A DNA stretch of 64,000 bases from Deltaproteobacteria bacterium (GTDB taxonomy: Bacteria; Myxococcota_A; Polyangia; GCA-2747355), in the NCBI GenBank assembly GCA_020633415.1, contig JACKDQ010000014.1:1-64000 (forward strand), read 5' to 3'. Under the pieces are notes generated by a model that was given only the letters and a program-made list of their open reading frames with translations, was not told the DNA's origin and searched no databases. Numbering within the stretch: the first letter of the stretch is position 1; the number at the start of each line of letters is the position of its first letter. The position numbers and the translations under genes are program-made. Below are positions 45,401-54,308 of the stretch, piece by piece.

Positions 45401-46397
45401 GCCGCGAGGCGTAATCGTCGGCCACACGCAATACCTGGTGCGAATCGAGTTGGGAAAGCAGCGCCGGAACGTCGGCAAACGGCAAGCCGACGGTCCGCGA
45501 GAGACTGTCAGGCTCGAGCGCGCCGCGCGGATCGCGCTGTTCGGCAAACTCGAGCAGCAACCGGCGTGCACGGTCTCCACCGCAGCGCTCGGTGATCGTA
45601 TCGACATAGCCTTCGAGCAGCAGACGCACAGCACCCATCCGCTGGTAGTCGAGCACCGAACGACCGCGCTGCAAATGCAGCGAATGGCCAACCATCTGCA
45701 GCTCAGCGGGCAGCGTGCTACCGCGCGCACAGAGATCATCGGCCAGCACCGCGGGCAGATCGGCCTGCATGAAGCCATTGCCAGCCAGCACGGTCTGCTC
45801 GATCACTCGCGTCGCTTGCTTATGGTTGAAGCGCCCCAGTCTAGCGACGGTGGCGCGTGCCGCGCCGCCACCAAGCAGGCGTGCCAGCTCGTGTTGAAAG
45901 CCATCGTCGACAACCGCCACCAGCGTCGGCGCCGCTGACTGTCGCATTGCGGCCAGCGTAGCGCGCATCGTTGCCACTTCGGCCTCGCCGTGAAAGACCA
46001 GGTGCTCGACATGGTCGATGACGACCAGCAGCGGCTGCTGACGTCGCTGCGCTTCACGAACGATCGCCAAAGCGGCGTCCTCATCGAGGGCCAACTCGCG
46101 ATGGAGCAACTGTCGGGCGATCCGCCGCAGCTGATGTGGCCAGATCGTCGTGCAATCGAGATAGACGACGAGACGCTGATCCTGCAATGCAGGCAGCACG
46201 CCGGCCAAAAGTAATGACGTCTTGCCGACTGCGGCCTCGCCGCAGAGCAGAACGGGATCGGTATGCGCCTCAGCGATCAGCTGCCTGAGCTTGTCCTGAT
46301 CCGGTCGACGACCAAAGAATAAGCGGGCGTCACCACTGCCGTAGGGCAATAGCCCCCGAAACGGCCCACCAAGCGCGCCTTGTGACATTGGGTTCAT
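42477..46397 (-). CDS. nSTAND1-type NTPase with one TM segment and HEAT solenoid
   Basis: 1306 aa. The N-terminal phrase PFRGLLPYGSGDARLFFGR is the entry of novel STAND NTPases of the nSTAND1 kind. Walker A is GEAAVGKT (53-60) and Walker B LLVVIDHVEHL. A winged-helix-like region follows, then a TM helix at about 411-433. Residues about 530-1290 form a long HEAT-like solenoid of Ala/Leu/Arg repeats (EVRDAAISALLSNG, VRLALLDELLRRL). STAND proteins switch and oligomerise on ligand binding, in defence or signalling; the effector here is not obvious. Divergent from a TPR gene. Confidence 0.8.
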   Translation of the reverse strand: MNPMSQGALGGPFRGLLPYGSGDARLFFGRRPDQDKLRQLIAEAHTDPVLLCGEAAVGKTSLLLAGVLPALQDQRLVVYLDCTTIWPHQLRRIARQLLHRELALDEDAALAIVREAQRRQQPLLVVIDHVEHLVFHGEAEVATMRATLAAMRQSAAPTLVAVVDDGFQHELARLLGGGAARATVARLGRFNHKQATRVIEQTVLAGNGFMQADLPAVLADDLCARGSTLPAELQMVGHSLHLQRGRSVLDYQRMGAVRLLLEGYVDTITERCGGDRARRLLLEFAEQRDPRGALEPDSLSRTVGLPFADVPALLSQLDSHQVLRVADDYASRPGAKDAVAYRLVHPFLRVPVQQGCAAIRRSRRQASLSLRSAIHRRRPLTPVELSAVRKALGTALTPEEDGLVRRSRRLWRLGLIACGSLAVATLIVGLLMIRLSQHVDRAPGVPGVERVVVRSGRPGLHGNATTLVGGGRLRVDSGLSLSSLPARLEQQIRNRALMTTRSADSLLRQLFRALPGLRGAAWTALIGDESGIRTLERSLADEKTRLQAAQLLVALAPDRPVSHIALRRCLKDPRLAVRRYAVEQARRLGKAALPILAEAVAADKDAGIRRLALVALFDIDTRYALTVVPLGEREASVQRAIEAKLARAAKILPTEVYQLLAGGRTIDPGLTRRLSELRAELVASHSKALANILLPSVRGAADLPLLERVLSLENGVERDALRQLAGRFSSSQDRRMQIAALRLRARLGDNDEAFNQAIVELSKQQGQGPLAIAARQTAALALSESRGIPSKDRIDSLERLARDRSAEVRDAAISALLSNGNAGLRKTIVRIKERLDNGRSALVALCERDVRLSGYGTMAVFSAIWQTNSLKLRKQALRCAPTIARRHHRVGVWLSDRATSESNPELRLLGAGAAAAVALSVNGYLRLLRGYLRDERGDVRLALLDELLRRLPRSATKGAERPAAASAVFSIVARLVDDNDARVRRRVARLIEITGEDAKQTARQLGRLLRDKRTPVIAAALDALVDVGKKFGRNASEPSVSEALKALIVERPTLAARALEAAASIGLRKPLHAAVAHSSAKIRAAALRPLLRSMGRGSESAALGIIRSALIDDEQRVRIAAVEALAEAVTPSAAQRIALLTALVERDNGLVADRAIIALGNFTGHAKAAVDALSAGVRAPSERRRALSYQALGRLTAAEPRAVSLLIAGCADVAYDARMIAQLGLARHLARVGQRDVLVQQLLSADRNALVRRVMMLALSLQQRSQVRTPSSSANPSIVALAALRLADGLAVIEHPNQVAAWLYGW

Positions 46398-46596
46398 CGT
46401 AACACGAGCCGCGGCTCTCCAATAGCTCGGCGCAACGCGCTGAGCGACCGCGATCAGGCCAAAAATGTGTCGACCACGGAACAAAGTTTCAGTGCGCAAC
46501 GACAGCCGATTTCGGGATCCTCCCGCGCGCGCGTCGCCAGGTCCGTTGACCCCTCAGATCGGCGGTGTTACGGTTTTTTTCCGTCAGCGCCGGCAA

Positions 46597-47763
46597 ATGA
46601 CCGATCAAAACGTCGTGCAAATGGGACCGCCGTGGCGCCGCTACCTGCATCGCGGCATCGAAGCGTTGCGCGCCGGCCACCCTCAGGCCGCGCTCAGCGA
46701 CCTCGAGCGCGCACATCACAGCGCACCCGACGAGCCCGATGTACTGCTAGCCCTTGGCCGAGCGAAAGTCTCGATCGAGGCCTTCGACGAAGCCGCCAAA
46801 CTGTTCGAGCGAGCGCTGAGCCTTGCGCCCCAGAGCTTGGCGGCTACCGCGCTGTTGGCGCGTGTACTCGGTTTGCATTTGGACCGTCAACAAGATGCAC
46901 TGACCGTTCTGCGAGATTGTTCCGCGCCTGACGCAGCGCCACTGCAGGTTGTGCGGGGCGAAATTCTGCTCGAGGCTGGCGATATCACTGCGGCGCGCAC
47001 CGCCTTTGCCCGGGCGCTGGACCATGATCTCAGCGACGACGCTGCGCGCACCGGATTGGCCCGGACGTTCAACGCCGAGGGCATCGCGCTGAGCGATCGT
47101 GGCGCCCATGAAAAGGCGATCTTTTCGTTCAAACGCGCCGCAGACCTCGATCCTGGCTGGTCGGCACCATTGGTCAACCAGGGCGTCGCTTTCGGCCGGA
47201 TGGGCAAGCTCAGCAAAGCTGCGGAAGCATACGGCGCAGCACTGGCCCGCGACGCTCAGAACCCCGTCGCGATGTTCAACCTCGGCGTCGCTCACCAAGA
47301 GCTGGGGAGTTACTCGACGGCGATCGACACGTTGGAAGAGCTCCTGGCATTTTGCCCGAACTATCCTCAAGGACGAGCCTGCCTGGCAGCCTGCTACCTC
47401 GAGACTGGACACTTCGACCGTGCGATCGCGCTGTTGCTCGAGGAACTCGACTTCAATCCAGCGGACGCGAGCTGCTGGTCGACCCTCGGCTCGGCCTATG
47501 TGTTCTCGGGCAACGCCGAACGCGGCGAGCAATGTCTGCGGCGCGCGCTCGGCCTTGATGCCAAGCTGGTTAGCGCTCAACTCAACTTGGCGACCCTCTG
47601 CGCAACCCAGGGACGCGCCGCTGAAGCCCGAAAGTGGCTCGAAGAGGCGATGCGCTTGGCACCCGAGCGCACCGCCCAAGCGCTAAAAAAAGCCCAGCAT
47701 TTCTCCGCGTTACGCGGTCTGCTCGAGCCCTCGGCGGATGCGACGCGCCCCCAGCTGAGCTAG
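46597..47763 (+). CDS. TPR-repeat protein, 388 aa
   Basis: 388 aa from ATG 46597; a longer reading to 46465 includes unlikely sequence. Nearly the whole chain consists of tetratricopeptide repeats: ALSDLERAHHSAPDEPDVLLALGRAK, AIFSFKRAADLDPGWS, AAEAYGAALARDAQNPVAMFNLGVAH and more. It has no signal peptide. It is divergently transcribed from the nSTAND-HEAT gene with a 199-bp gap, so co-regulation is possible. TPR proteins assemble complexes; the partner is unknown. Confidence 0.85.
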   Translation: MTDQNVVQMGPPWRRYLHRGIEALRAGHPQAALSDLERAHHSAPDEPDVLLALGRAKVSIEAFDEAAKLFERALSLAPQSLAATALLARVLGLHLDRQQDALTVLRDCSAPDAAPLQVVRGEILLEAGDITAARTAFARALDHDLSDDAARTGLARTFNAEGIALSDRGAHEKAIFSFKRAADLDPGWSAPLVNQGVAFGRMGKLSKAAEAYGAALARDAQNPVAMFNLGVAHQELGSYSTAIDTLEELLAFCPNYPQGRACLAACYLETGHFDRAIALLLEELDFNPADASCWSTLGSAYVFSGNAERGEQCLRRALGLDAKLVSAQLNLATLCATQGRAAEARKWLEEAMRLAPERTAQALKKAQHFSALRGLLEPSADATRPQLS

Positions 47764-47806
47764 TCGATTTCTGGCCCAATGGGCCAAACAGGCATAATCT
47801 GCGGGC

Positions 47807-48004
47807 ATGACAGCACAGCAAAAGCTAGCCGCAGCGATGGAGCGTATCGACGACGATCTTGAAGTGCAGGCCACGCGGCTGGGCATGATGCAACGCGCCC
47901 TGGAAGCCGATGCAGCGGAGCTGCTCGAGGTCGGCGCGCTGCTCGACCGCACCGAACACAGACTAAGCGAGCTGCTGCGTCGCGCAGCAGTCGCCATCGG
48001 CTAA
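47807..48004 (+). CDS. Small helical/coiled-coil protein
   Basis: 65 aa, entirely charged and helical (AMERIDDDLEVQATRLG, LLEVGALLDRTEHRLSELL) with a heptad-like pattern that suggests a coiled coil. It lies 43 bp after the TPR gene on the same strand. The ribosome site (GCGGG) is weak. No family is recognised; composition and codon usage fit a real gene, but it is short. Confidence 0.55.
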   Translation: MTAQQKLAAAMERIDDDLEVQATRLGMMQRALEADAAELLEVGALLDRTEHRLSELLRRAAVAIG

Positions 48005-48093
48005 CGCCAGCGCCTGCGAACACCGCGCGAAAACCAGCGCGGCCGCCGTTGTTCCTTGACCTGAGCCCCAGACCGAGTCAAAACCCCTACCCC

Positions 48094-49020
48094 ATGGAGT
48101 GTTTCGTTCTCGGCATCGGTGGCATGATGCCCATGCCCGGTCGCCGCCTTTCATCGGTGGCAGTGCGCGTCGAAGGTCAACTATACCTCTTCGATGGCGG
48201 CGAAGGCACTCAGGTTCCCTACAAAGAACTTCACCTCGGTCTGCGCTCATTGGATCTGATCGCGGTCAGCCACCTGCACGCCGACCACGTGCTGGGACTG
48301 CCCGGTCTGCTAATGCTACGCGGTCAGATGCCCGACCCAGGACCGCTAACGATCCTCGGTCCACCGGGCCTTGCGCGCTTCATACGCAACATCCGCGCCG
48401 ACCTGCGGATGCACATCCGCTACCCGATCGAAATCAAAGAGTGGAGCAAGGACGCCGACCGGCTGGCCTATCGCGACGCCTTGGTGAATATTTTTTGGCA
48501 GCCCCTCGAGCACTCGGTGTTTTGTTTGGGCTACCGCATGGAGGAGCACCAGCGCCCCGGGCGCTTCGATCCCGACCGAGCGCGCGAACTGGGTGTACCG
48601 GCGGGGCCGCTGTTTGGCCAATTACAGCGCGGTCAGACGATCACCACCCCGCAGGGCACGACCGTCGAGCCCACTGAGGTCTTGGGCCCGACACGGCGCG
48701 GCCGACACATGGTCTTTGCCACCGATACGATACCGTGTCGCTCGCTGGTCGAGCTACTAGATGCGGCTGATATCGCCTTCGTCGAGAGCATGTTCCTGCC
48801 CGACGACGAAGAGGACGCACGGGAAAAGAAACACATGACTGCAGCCCAAGCCGCCGGCGCTGCCGCCGAGGCTAAGGTCCAGCAGCTGCTGCTGTTTCAC
48901 ATCAGCCCCCGCTACGAGCGCCGCGAACTCAAACGTTTCGCAGACATCGCTCGCAGCATCCATCCAAATGCCAATGTCGCCAAAGAAGGGCAGATCATCG
49001 CAATTCCCCTGCCGGACTAG
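48094..49020 (+). CDS. rnz: Ribonuclease Z (tRNA 3'-processing metallo-beta-lactamase)
   Basis: 308 aa from ATG 48094, the usual RNase Z length. The fold starts with FVLGIGGMMPMPGRRLSS (a slightly odd form of the family's GTGG...PS entry), then LFDGGEGTQ, the zinc site SHLHADHVLGLPGLL, HMVFATDT and the C-terminal LLFHISPRY. The enzyme trims the 3' trailer of tRNA precursors. It is followed by an RND exporter gene 30 bp on. Some members of this fold act on other substrates, but the length and motif set fit RNase Z. Confidence 0.82.
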   Translation: MECFVLGIGGMMPMPGRRLSSVAVRVEGQLYLFDGGEGTQVPYKELHLGLRSLDLIAVSHLHADHVLGLPGLLMLRGQMPDPGPLTILGPPGLARFIRNIRADLRMHIRYPIEIKEWSKDADRLAYRDALVNIFWQPLEHSVFCLGYRMEEHQRPGRFDPDRARELGVPAGPLFGQLQRGQTITTPQGTTVEPTEVLGPTRRGRHMVFATDTIPCRSLVELLDAADIAFVESMFLPDDEEDAREKKHMTAAQAAGAAAEAKVQQLLLFHISPRYERRELKRFADIARSIHPNANVAKEGQIIAIPLPD

Positions 49021-49050
49021 CGATCGATTTTCGCGCGCCAGCGACGCTCA

Positions 49051-51903
49051 ATGCACCTTGGACTGGCGGACAAAAGGCGCTACAACGACCCGAAGATGCG
49101 GGATCGCCTGCTAAAATTCGTCGCCCAAGCCGTGGTCAACCGACCGAAGCACATTTTGCTGATCGGCCTGATGATCACCGTCATCGGCGCGGCGATCGCA
49201 CCGGGTATTCAGATCGCTGCGGGATATTCGAGCCTGTTTTCGCCGAACGATCCGACGCAGAAGCGATTTTACAGTTTCCTCAAACGCTTCGGCTCACCGA
49301 GCGTGATGTTTCTGTTGATCGAAGGTGGCGACCGCGAGGCACGACGTGCCCTGGTCACGCGACTCGAGCAAGCGCTGCCCGGCCGAAAGACGGCCGATCG
49401 CACGGCGCGCTGCAGAAGCGATGCGGCGATCGGCGCGGCGGGCTGTGTACGCGACGTGCTGGGACACATCGACCTCGAGCAGCTCAAGCGGTACGCGCTG
49501 TTGTTTTTGCCGCAAGCCAGCATCGATCGGATGACCAAGCTCCTGCTGGAGCGGCGCGAGCGAATCGGCGAAGTCGTCGCTGCACGCGATATCGCCGAGT
49601 TGGTCGAGGCGTTGACCCACGAGCTGCAGCAGAATGCTGCGGCACCCGAGGCATCGGCCAAAAACAAGCATCAGGCCGAGGCAGCATTGAACTGGATCTC
49701 CTCGGCGATCGGCGCAGTCGATGCGCGCCTGCGCGGGGACCAGCGCGCGCTATCTGACATCGTACTACCGCAGCGGCTGCGCTCGGTGAGCAGCGCGATC
49801 GATCAGGCCGGATACTTTGTCGATCGCGAGCACAAGATGTCGGTGGTCTTTGTCCGCCCGCACAACGACGCCGACGATCCCGATGTCGTGACCCCCTTCG
49901 TCGGATACGTGCGCCGGCACGCCGCGGCACTTGCCGAGCAGACCTGCAAACGTCAAGGCTGCAAGAGCGGTCCATTGCTGGTTACCGCAACGGGCTTGCC
50001 GGCGATGATCGCTGACGAGCGCGAAGCGCTGGCCGCCGATCTGCCGTTGACCTCTGCCGTCGCAGCGGTCGGCATCTTGCTGTTGTTTGTCTTCGCCTTT
50101 CGCTCGCCCCGCCAAGGCGCGATCGCGATGCTACCGCTGCTCTGCGCGGTGGTCTGCGCGCTAGCCTTCGTGCGTCTGAGCATCGGCGGGCTGAACATGA
50201 TCACCTCGGCATTTATCCCGACCATGCTCGGTCTCGGCATCGACTTTTCTGTGCACCTGCTAGCGCGCTACAACGAGTCGCGTTGGAACGGACAGTCTGC
50301 CGTTGAAGCGGTCCGTTGCGCGATCCTGCGCGCCGGTCCGGGAATCCTCACGGGAGCATTGAGTACGATCGGGGCGTTTTTTGCCTTGGCGGTTAACCGT
50401 TTCAAGGGCTTCTCGGACCTGGGCATCGTGACGGGCATCGGCCTGACCTTTTCACTGCTAGCGATCCCGATGACGGCAGCGCTGCTCTGCTCGTCGAGCT
50501 ATCTGGCGAAGCCCCCGACAAAGCGCAAGCAAGCCGGCTTGCCGATCGCGGACTGGCTCGCACGCCACCGCGGCGTGGTGCTAACCGGCGGCATCGCCTT
50601 GACCGCGCTGATGCTTTGGCGCATCCCAGAGATTCCCTGGTCCTACAAACACCTCGAGCTGATGCCGGAGAAGAAGCCGTCGGTGATCGGCATGACCAAA
50701 TTGGCCGAGCGAACCGATTTTTCCGGAGAGATTGGCGCGCTCGAGGCATCATCGCGCGCCGAGGTCGAAGCGCTGGTTGCCGCACTGGAGCAGCGCGCCA
50801 CCGTCGGTCGAATCGAGTCGATCGCCACCTTCGTGCCGCGCGATGGCGACAACAAGCGCAAGGCGCTGGCCAAACTACAACCGCTGATCGGCACGCTCAA
50901 GCCCGGCAAAGGGCGCCCGGTCGATCCGGCGACCTTCCGCACGCGAGTTCAGGCGCTGACCGACGAAATCGAAGATGCGCGCTTTGCCGCCAAACAGGCC
51001 GGGCATCCGTTCGCCAAGCTGCTGGAAAGACCGCTCACCGCGCTCAAGGCGCTACTCAAGACACTCGACGGCACAAACGCCCAGCAGCTCAGGCCGCGTC
51101 TGGCCGCCCTGCAGCGCGAGATCTTTAGCGGACGTGATCAGGCCGTTGGCATCCTAGCCGCCAACGTCACCAGCGGTGCCAGCGATGGCCAGCGCCTGCT
51201 CGACGAGCTACCCGCGGCCGTCGCCGCCCGACTCCAGCACAAAAAGAGCGACGGCTCGCTGAGCTACGCGGTCTACGTCTACCCGCGGACGTCGATTTGG
51301 TCTGATGACATGCTGCCGCGCTTCGTCGCCGACCTCCGCGCCGTGCAACCCAACGCGACCGGCTATCCGGTAACCCATTGGCAAGCCAACACGGTGATCC
51401 GCGCCGGTTTCGTCGATGCGTCCGCCGTAGCCGTCGGCGTGTTAGTCCTGCTGCTGTTGTTTGACTTTCGCAACCTGCGCTACACGCTCTATGCGCTCGT
51501 CCCGCTAGGATTCGGCATCATCTGGATGCTCGGCGGAATGGCGATCTGCAAGATGAGCTACAATTTTGCCAACATCATCGCCTTCCCGCTGATCGTCGGC
51601 ATCGGCGTCGCGTCGGGCGTGCACATCCTGCATCGTTTTCGCCAAGAGGGTGAGCGCGAGATCGCGCCCGTCGTCCGCCATACCGGTATGGCGATCTTGC
51701 TTTCGGCCGCGACGACCATGATCGGTTTCGGCTCGTTGGCGCTCGCTCAACACCGCGGCGCTGCCTCGCTCGGCCTGGTGCTGTTGATGGGCGTCGGCGC
51801 CTGCTTGGTGGCCTCGATCGTCCTACTTCCAGCGTTACTACATCGCAGCTGCGAGCGTAGGAATAACCGCGGCGAAGCGACGCCCTCGGCAAACGACAGC
51901 TAA
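49051..51903 (+). CDS. RND/MMPL-superfamily exporter (HpnN-like)
   Basis: 950 aa; ATG 49096 is also possible. Twelve membrane segments appear in two sets, split by large periplasmic loops. The conserved RND segment is visible as FIPTMLGLGIDFSVHLLARYNE in the first half and as IIAFPLIVGIGVASGVHILHRFR in the second, each in the position of the MMPL transport motif. It lacks partner (MFP/OMF) genes nearby, so lipid transport in the HpnN/MmpL sense is more likely than drug efflux. Substrate unknown. Confidence 0.87.
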   Translation: MHLGLADKRRYNDPKMRDRLLKFVAQAVVNRPKHILLIGLMITVIGAAIAPGIQIAAGYSSLFSPNDPTQKRFYSFLKRFGSPSVMFLLIEGGDREARRALVTRLEQALPGRKTADRTARCRSDAAIGAAGCVRDVLGHIDLEQLKRYALLFLPQASIDRMTKLLLERRERIGEVVAARDIAELVEALTHELQQNAAAPEASAKNKHQAEAALNWISSAIGAVDARLRGDQRALSDIVLPQRLRSVSSAIDQAGYFVDREHKMSVVFVRPHNDADDPDVVTPFVGYVRRHAAALAEQTCKRQGCKSGPLLVTATGLPAMIADEREALAADLPLTSAVAAVGILLLFVFAFRSPRQGAIAMLPLLCAVVCALAFVRLSIGGLNMITSAFIPTMLGLGIDFSVHLLARYNESRWNGQSAVEAVRCAILRAGPGILTGALSTIGAFFALAVNRFKGFSDLGIVTGIGLTFSLLAIPMTAALLCSSSYLAKPPTKRKQAGLPIADWLARHRGVVLTGGIALTALMLWRIPEIPWSYKHLELMPEKKPSVIGMTKLAERTDFSGEIGALEASSRAEVEALVAALEQRATVGRIESIATFVPRDGDNKRKALAKLQPLIGTLKPGKGRPVDPATFRTRVQALTDEIEDARFAAKQAGHPFAKLLERPLTALKALLKTLDGTNAQQLRPRLAALQREIFSGRDQAVGILAANVTSGASDGQRLLDELPAAVAARLQHKKSDGSLSYAVYVYPRTSIWSDDMLPRFVADLRAVQPNATGYPVTHWQANTVIRAGFVDASAVAVGVLVLLLLFDFRNLRYTLYALVPLGFGIIWMLGGMAICKMSYNFANIIAFPLIVGIGVASGVHILHRFRQEGEREIAPVVRHTGMAILLSAATTMIGFGSLALAQHRGAASLGLVLLMGVGACLVASIVLLPALLHRSCERRNNRGEATPSANDS

Positions 51904-51999
51904 CCGCGCGAATTGACGATCAGCGCGACGAGGAGCCGAACGATCTTTCGAGCGGAGCGATCAAGATCTGACCGACTCGCTCGGTCAGCGCTTAGGCGG

Positions 52000-53085
52000 G
52001 TGCGACTGAGCTGTGCCCTGCTGGCAATCAAGCTCGGCCTGAGCGGATGCTGGGCCTACAGCGAACCCGGCTACCGCGGTACGAAACGGCCCCACTTCGA
52101 CGGTCTACGCTTTCGTAACCTCCAGCCGATCGAGCAGCACGGCCTAAGCGACTTTGTTCGCTGGCAACGAACGCGCAACCCGGGATTGTGGCGCAGCCCA
52201 ACCGAGCACCAGCGGACCCATCGCCCCGGACCCACGCCGCCGATCCGCGTCGCAGCCGGCGAGCTACGCGTAACGTATATCAATCACGCCTCGCTGTTGA
52301 TCCAGTTAGACAACGCCAACTTGCTCAGCGATCCGATCTACTCCGAGCGTTGCAGCCCGCTCAGCTGGATCGGCCCCAGACGCGTGCGCCCGCCAGGTAT
52401 CCCATTCGAAGCCTTGCCGCCGATCGACTTCGTGATCATCTCGCACAACCACTACGACCACCTCGATCTACCGACGCTCAAGCGGCTTGAGCGCACCTTC
52501 TCGCCGGTGTTCTTTGTTGGTCTCGGCAACGCCCAACTGCTGCGCCGCCATGGCATCAGCAAAGTCGTCGAATTGGACTGGTGGCAGGGCTATCGGCTAA
52601 ACCGCCGTCTGGCGCTGCACGCTGTACCAGCGCAGCACTTTTCCGGTCGCGGTCTGTTCGATCGTAACACGACGCTTTGGGCCGGCTACGTGATCGAGAG
52701 CCCGGCCGGAGCGGTCTATTTTGCCGGGGACACCGGTTGGGGCGAGCACTTCGCCGAGATCGGCCGCCGTTTCCGACCACTGCGTGCGGCGCTGCTGCCG
52801 ATCGGTGCCTTCGCGCCGCGCTGGTTCATGAAAGGCGTTCACCTTTCACCCGAAGAAGCCCTACGTGCCCATCATCGGCTTGGCGCTGCAACCTCGGTGG
52901 CCATGCACTATGGCACATTTCCCCTCGCTGACGATGGTGAGACCGAGGCCGTGCAGCGGCTGCGTAAAGCGCTGGCTAGCGACCCGAAAAAGCCCGATTT
53001 CTGGGTGTTGCCGTTTGGTGCCGGTCGCGCCCTGCCGCCGACCGAACATCCGAATAACACAGGGCGTACGGCAGCTCACCAATAA
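52000..53085 (+). CDS. Lipoprotein metallo-beta-lactamase-fold hydrolase (NAPE-PLD/UlaG-like)
   Basis: 361 aa from GTG 52000, which gives the lipoprotein signal RLSCALLAIKLGLSGC; a TTG at 51913 would add 29 residues. The fold is clear: VTYINHASLLIQLDNANLLSDPIYS, the zinc motif SHNHYDHLDL, VYFAGDTGWG and AMHYGTFPLADD. This is the NAPE-PLD/UlaG arrangement of metal-dependent phosphodiesterases. It is predicted to act at the outer membrane or periplasm. It follows the RND exporter gene; its substrate is unknown. Confidence 0.85.
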   Translation: MRLSCALLAIKLGLSGCWAYSEPGYRGTKRPHFDGLRFRNLQPIEQHGLSDFVRWQRTRNPGLWRSPTEHQRTHRPGPTPPIRVAAGELRVTYINHASLLIQLDNANLLSDPIYSERCSPLSWIGPRRVRPPGIPFEALPPIDFVIISHNHYDHLDLPTLKRLERTFSPVFFVGLGNAQLLRRHGISKVVELDWWQGYRLNRRLALHAVPAQHFSGRGLFDRNTTLWAGYVIESPAGAVYFAGDTGWGEHFAEIGRRFRPLRAALLPIGAFAPRWFMKGVHLSPEEALRAHHRLGAATSVAMHYGTFPLADDGETEAVQRLRKALASDPKKPDFWVLPFGAGRALPPTEHPNNTGRTAAHQ

Positions 53086-53171
53086 TCCAAGCTTTTGATT
53101 CTTGGCTGCGTTTTGTCGAGGCAGTTTTCACTGTGCGCCTCGTAGTTGCTTGATGTTGCGCCGGGGAAGAC

Positions 53172-54290
53172 ATGACAAGCATCGACCCATTCGCTGCCGT
53201 TGAAGCCGCCGCCGATCGCGCCGCAAACGGTGCGCGCTGTGAAAAGATCTACGACGATCCGGCTCTGGGTCCGCTGGCCGGCGTGGTGTTTTTCAAAAGC
53301 GGTGCGACCGAACCAACATGGCATCTGACAAGTCTCGGCCTCTGGGCGCTTTGTCGTGAGCGCGGTCCGATGAGCTTCGCCGAGCTCTCGCTGCGCGTGC
53401 CGCGGCAGGACAATGAAAAGCAGCCGCCGCGCTGGGCGCTCGAGTTGCTCGCCCAGGCCGCCTATAGCGCTCACCACACACGTCGCCTGCCGAGCAGCGA
53501 ATCGACGCTGCTGATCGGTCGCCGCACAGCGACACCTGCCAGTAACGCCGACGAGCATGCCGAGCACTGGGTGGAAAGCTCAACCGCCGAGATCCCCGGT
53601 GATGATCAGCCCGAGCGTCGCCACGCGCCGTTGCGCTTGATCCATTCATCGGAGCTTCGCCTCGAGCGGCCGCAAATCTACCCGAGCGGGCAACCGATCC
53701 TTACCGCCTCTGATCTCCGCCTGGGCAGCCTGACCGAGCAGTTTGGCAAGCTTGCCATCGTTCAGCTTTATCCGCTGACCAGCGACGAGCATGACTTGGT
53801 GCTCGACTGGTCTGCGGCTCGTTTCGCAGAGCTACTGCGCACAGTCAATCCGCATTTGCTGGTCGAGCGACGGCGACTATCCTTGCTCTGCCAGCCAACC
53901 TTCGCCGCGGAAGCGCGTCGCCGCGCCGAGCACGAGGGTTCACTCGTCGGCGTGATCCATCTTCCTGAGCTCTTCTGGGAGAGCAGCGGGCAAACGATCA
54001 CCTTGGGGATTTCGCGGGGCGCACTCAGCACACTGCGCCGGATGCTCGTCGGTCGTATTCGGCACGGTCGCGAATGTTGGATTCACGGTGCCGAGCAGGG
54101 GTCGGTCCATCTTCGGCCGGCGAACAACGGTGGCTGCAGCGTCGACCACGACCATCTCTGTATTGCGCTTGATCCGGCGACGGCGCCAGCGATCTATGCC
54201 TGCCTGGAGACCAGCGAGAGTGTCGATGTGCGGGTCCCGGGTATCGCGAATCTGCGGGTCGCACTGTTAAGCGGGGCGACGCTCAACTAG
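53172..54290 (+). CDS. SUFU (suppressor of fused)-like domain protein
   Basis: 372 aa. The N-terminal 100 residues resemble bacterial SUFU domains: DDPALGPLAGVVFF, then WHLTSLGLWAL where the family has WHyxtyGL, FAELSLRVPR, and PPRWALELLAQAA. In bacteria this domain is often an immunity or adaptor module next to toxins. The C-terminal 270 residues are mixed alpha/beta with a second unknown domain. It has no signal peptide. It stands between the MBL lipoprotein and a convergent signalling gene. No toxin is seen next to it. Confidence 0.6.
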   Translation: MTSIDPFAAVEAAADRAANGARCEKIYDDPALGPLAGVVFFKSGATEPTWHLTSLGLWALCRERGPMSFAELSLRVPRQDNEKQPPRWALELLAQAAYSAHHTRRLPSSESTLLIGRRTATPASNADEHAEHWVESSTAEIPGDDQPERRHAPLRLIHSSELRLERPQIYPSGQPILTASDLRLGSLTEQFGKLAIVQLYPLTSDEHDLVLDWSAARFAELLRTVNPHLLVERRRLSLLCQPTFAAEARRRAEHEGSLVGVIHLPELFWESSGQTITLGISRGALSTLRRMLVGRIRHGRECWIHGAEQGSVHLRPANNGGCSVDHDHLCIALDPATAPAIYACLETSESVDVRVPGIANLRVALLSGATLN

Positions 54291-54308
54291 GCCCGCGCCG
54301 CGTGTCAA

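Noticed and set aside
45015..45938. 307-codon frame antisense to the nSTAND gene
   Set aside because: GC-rich antisense shadow; its sequence is Gln/Arg/His-rich without domain signatures.
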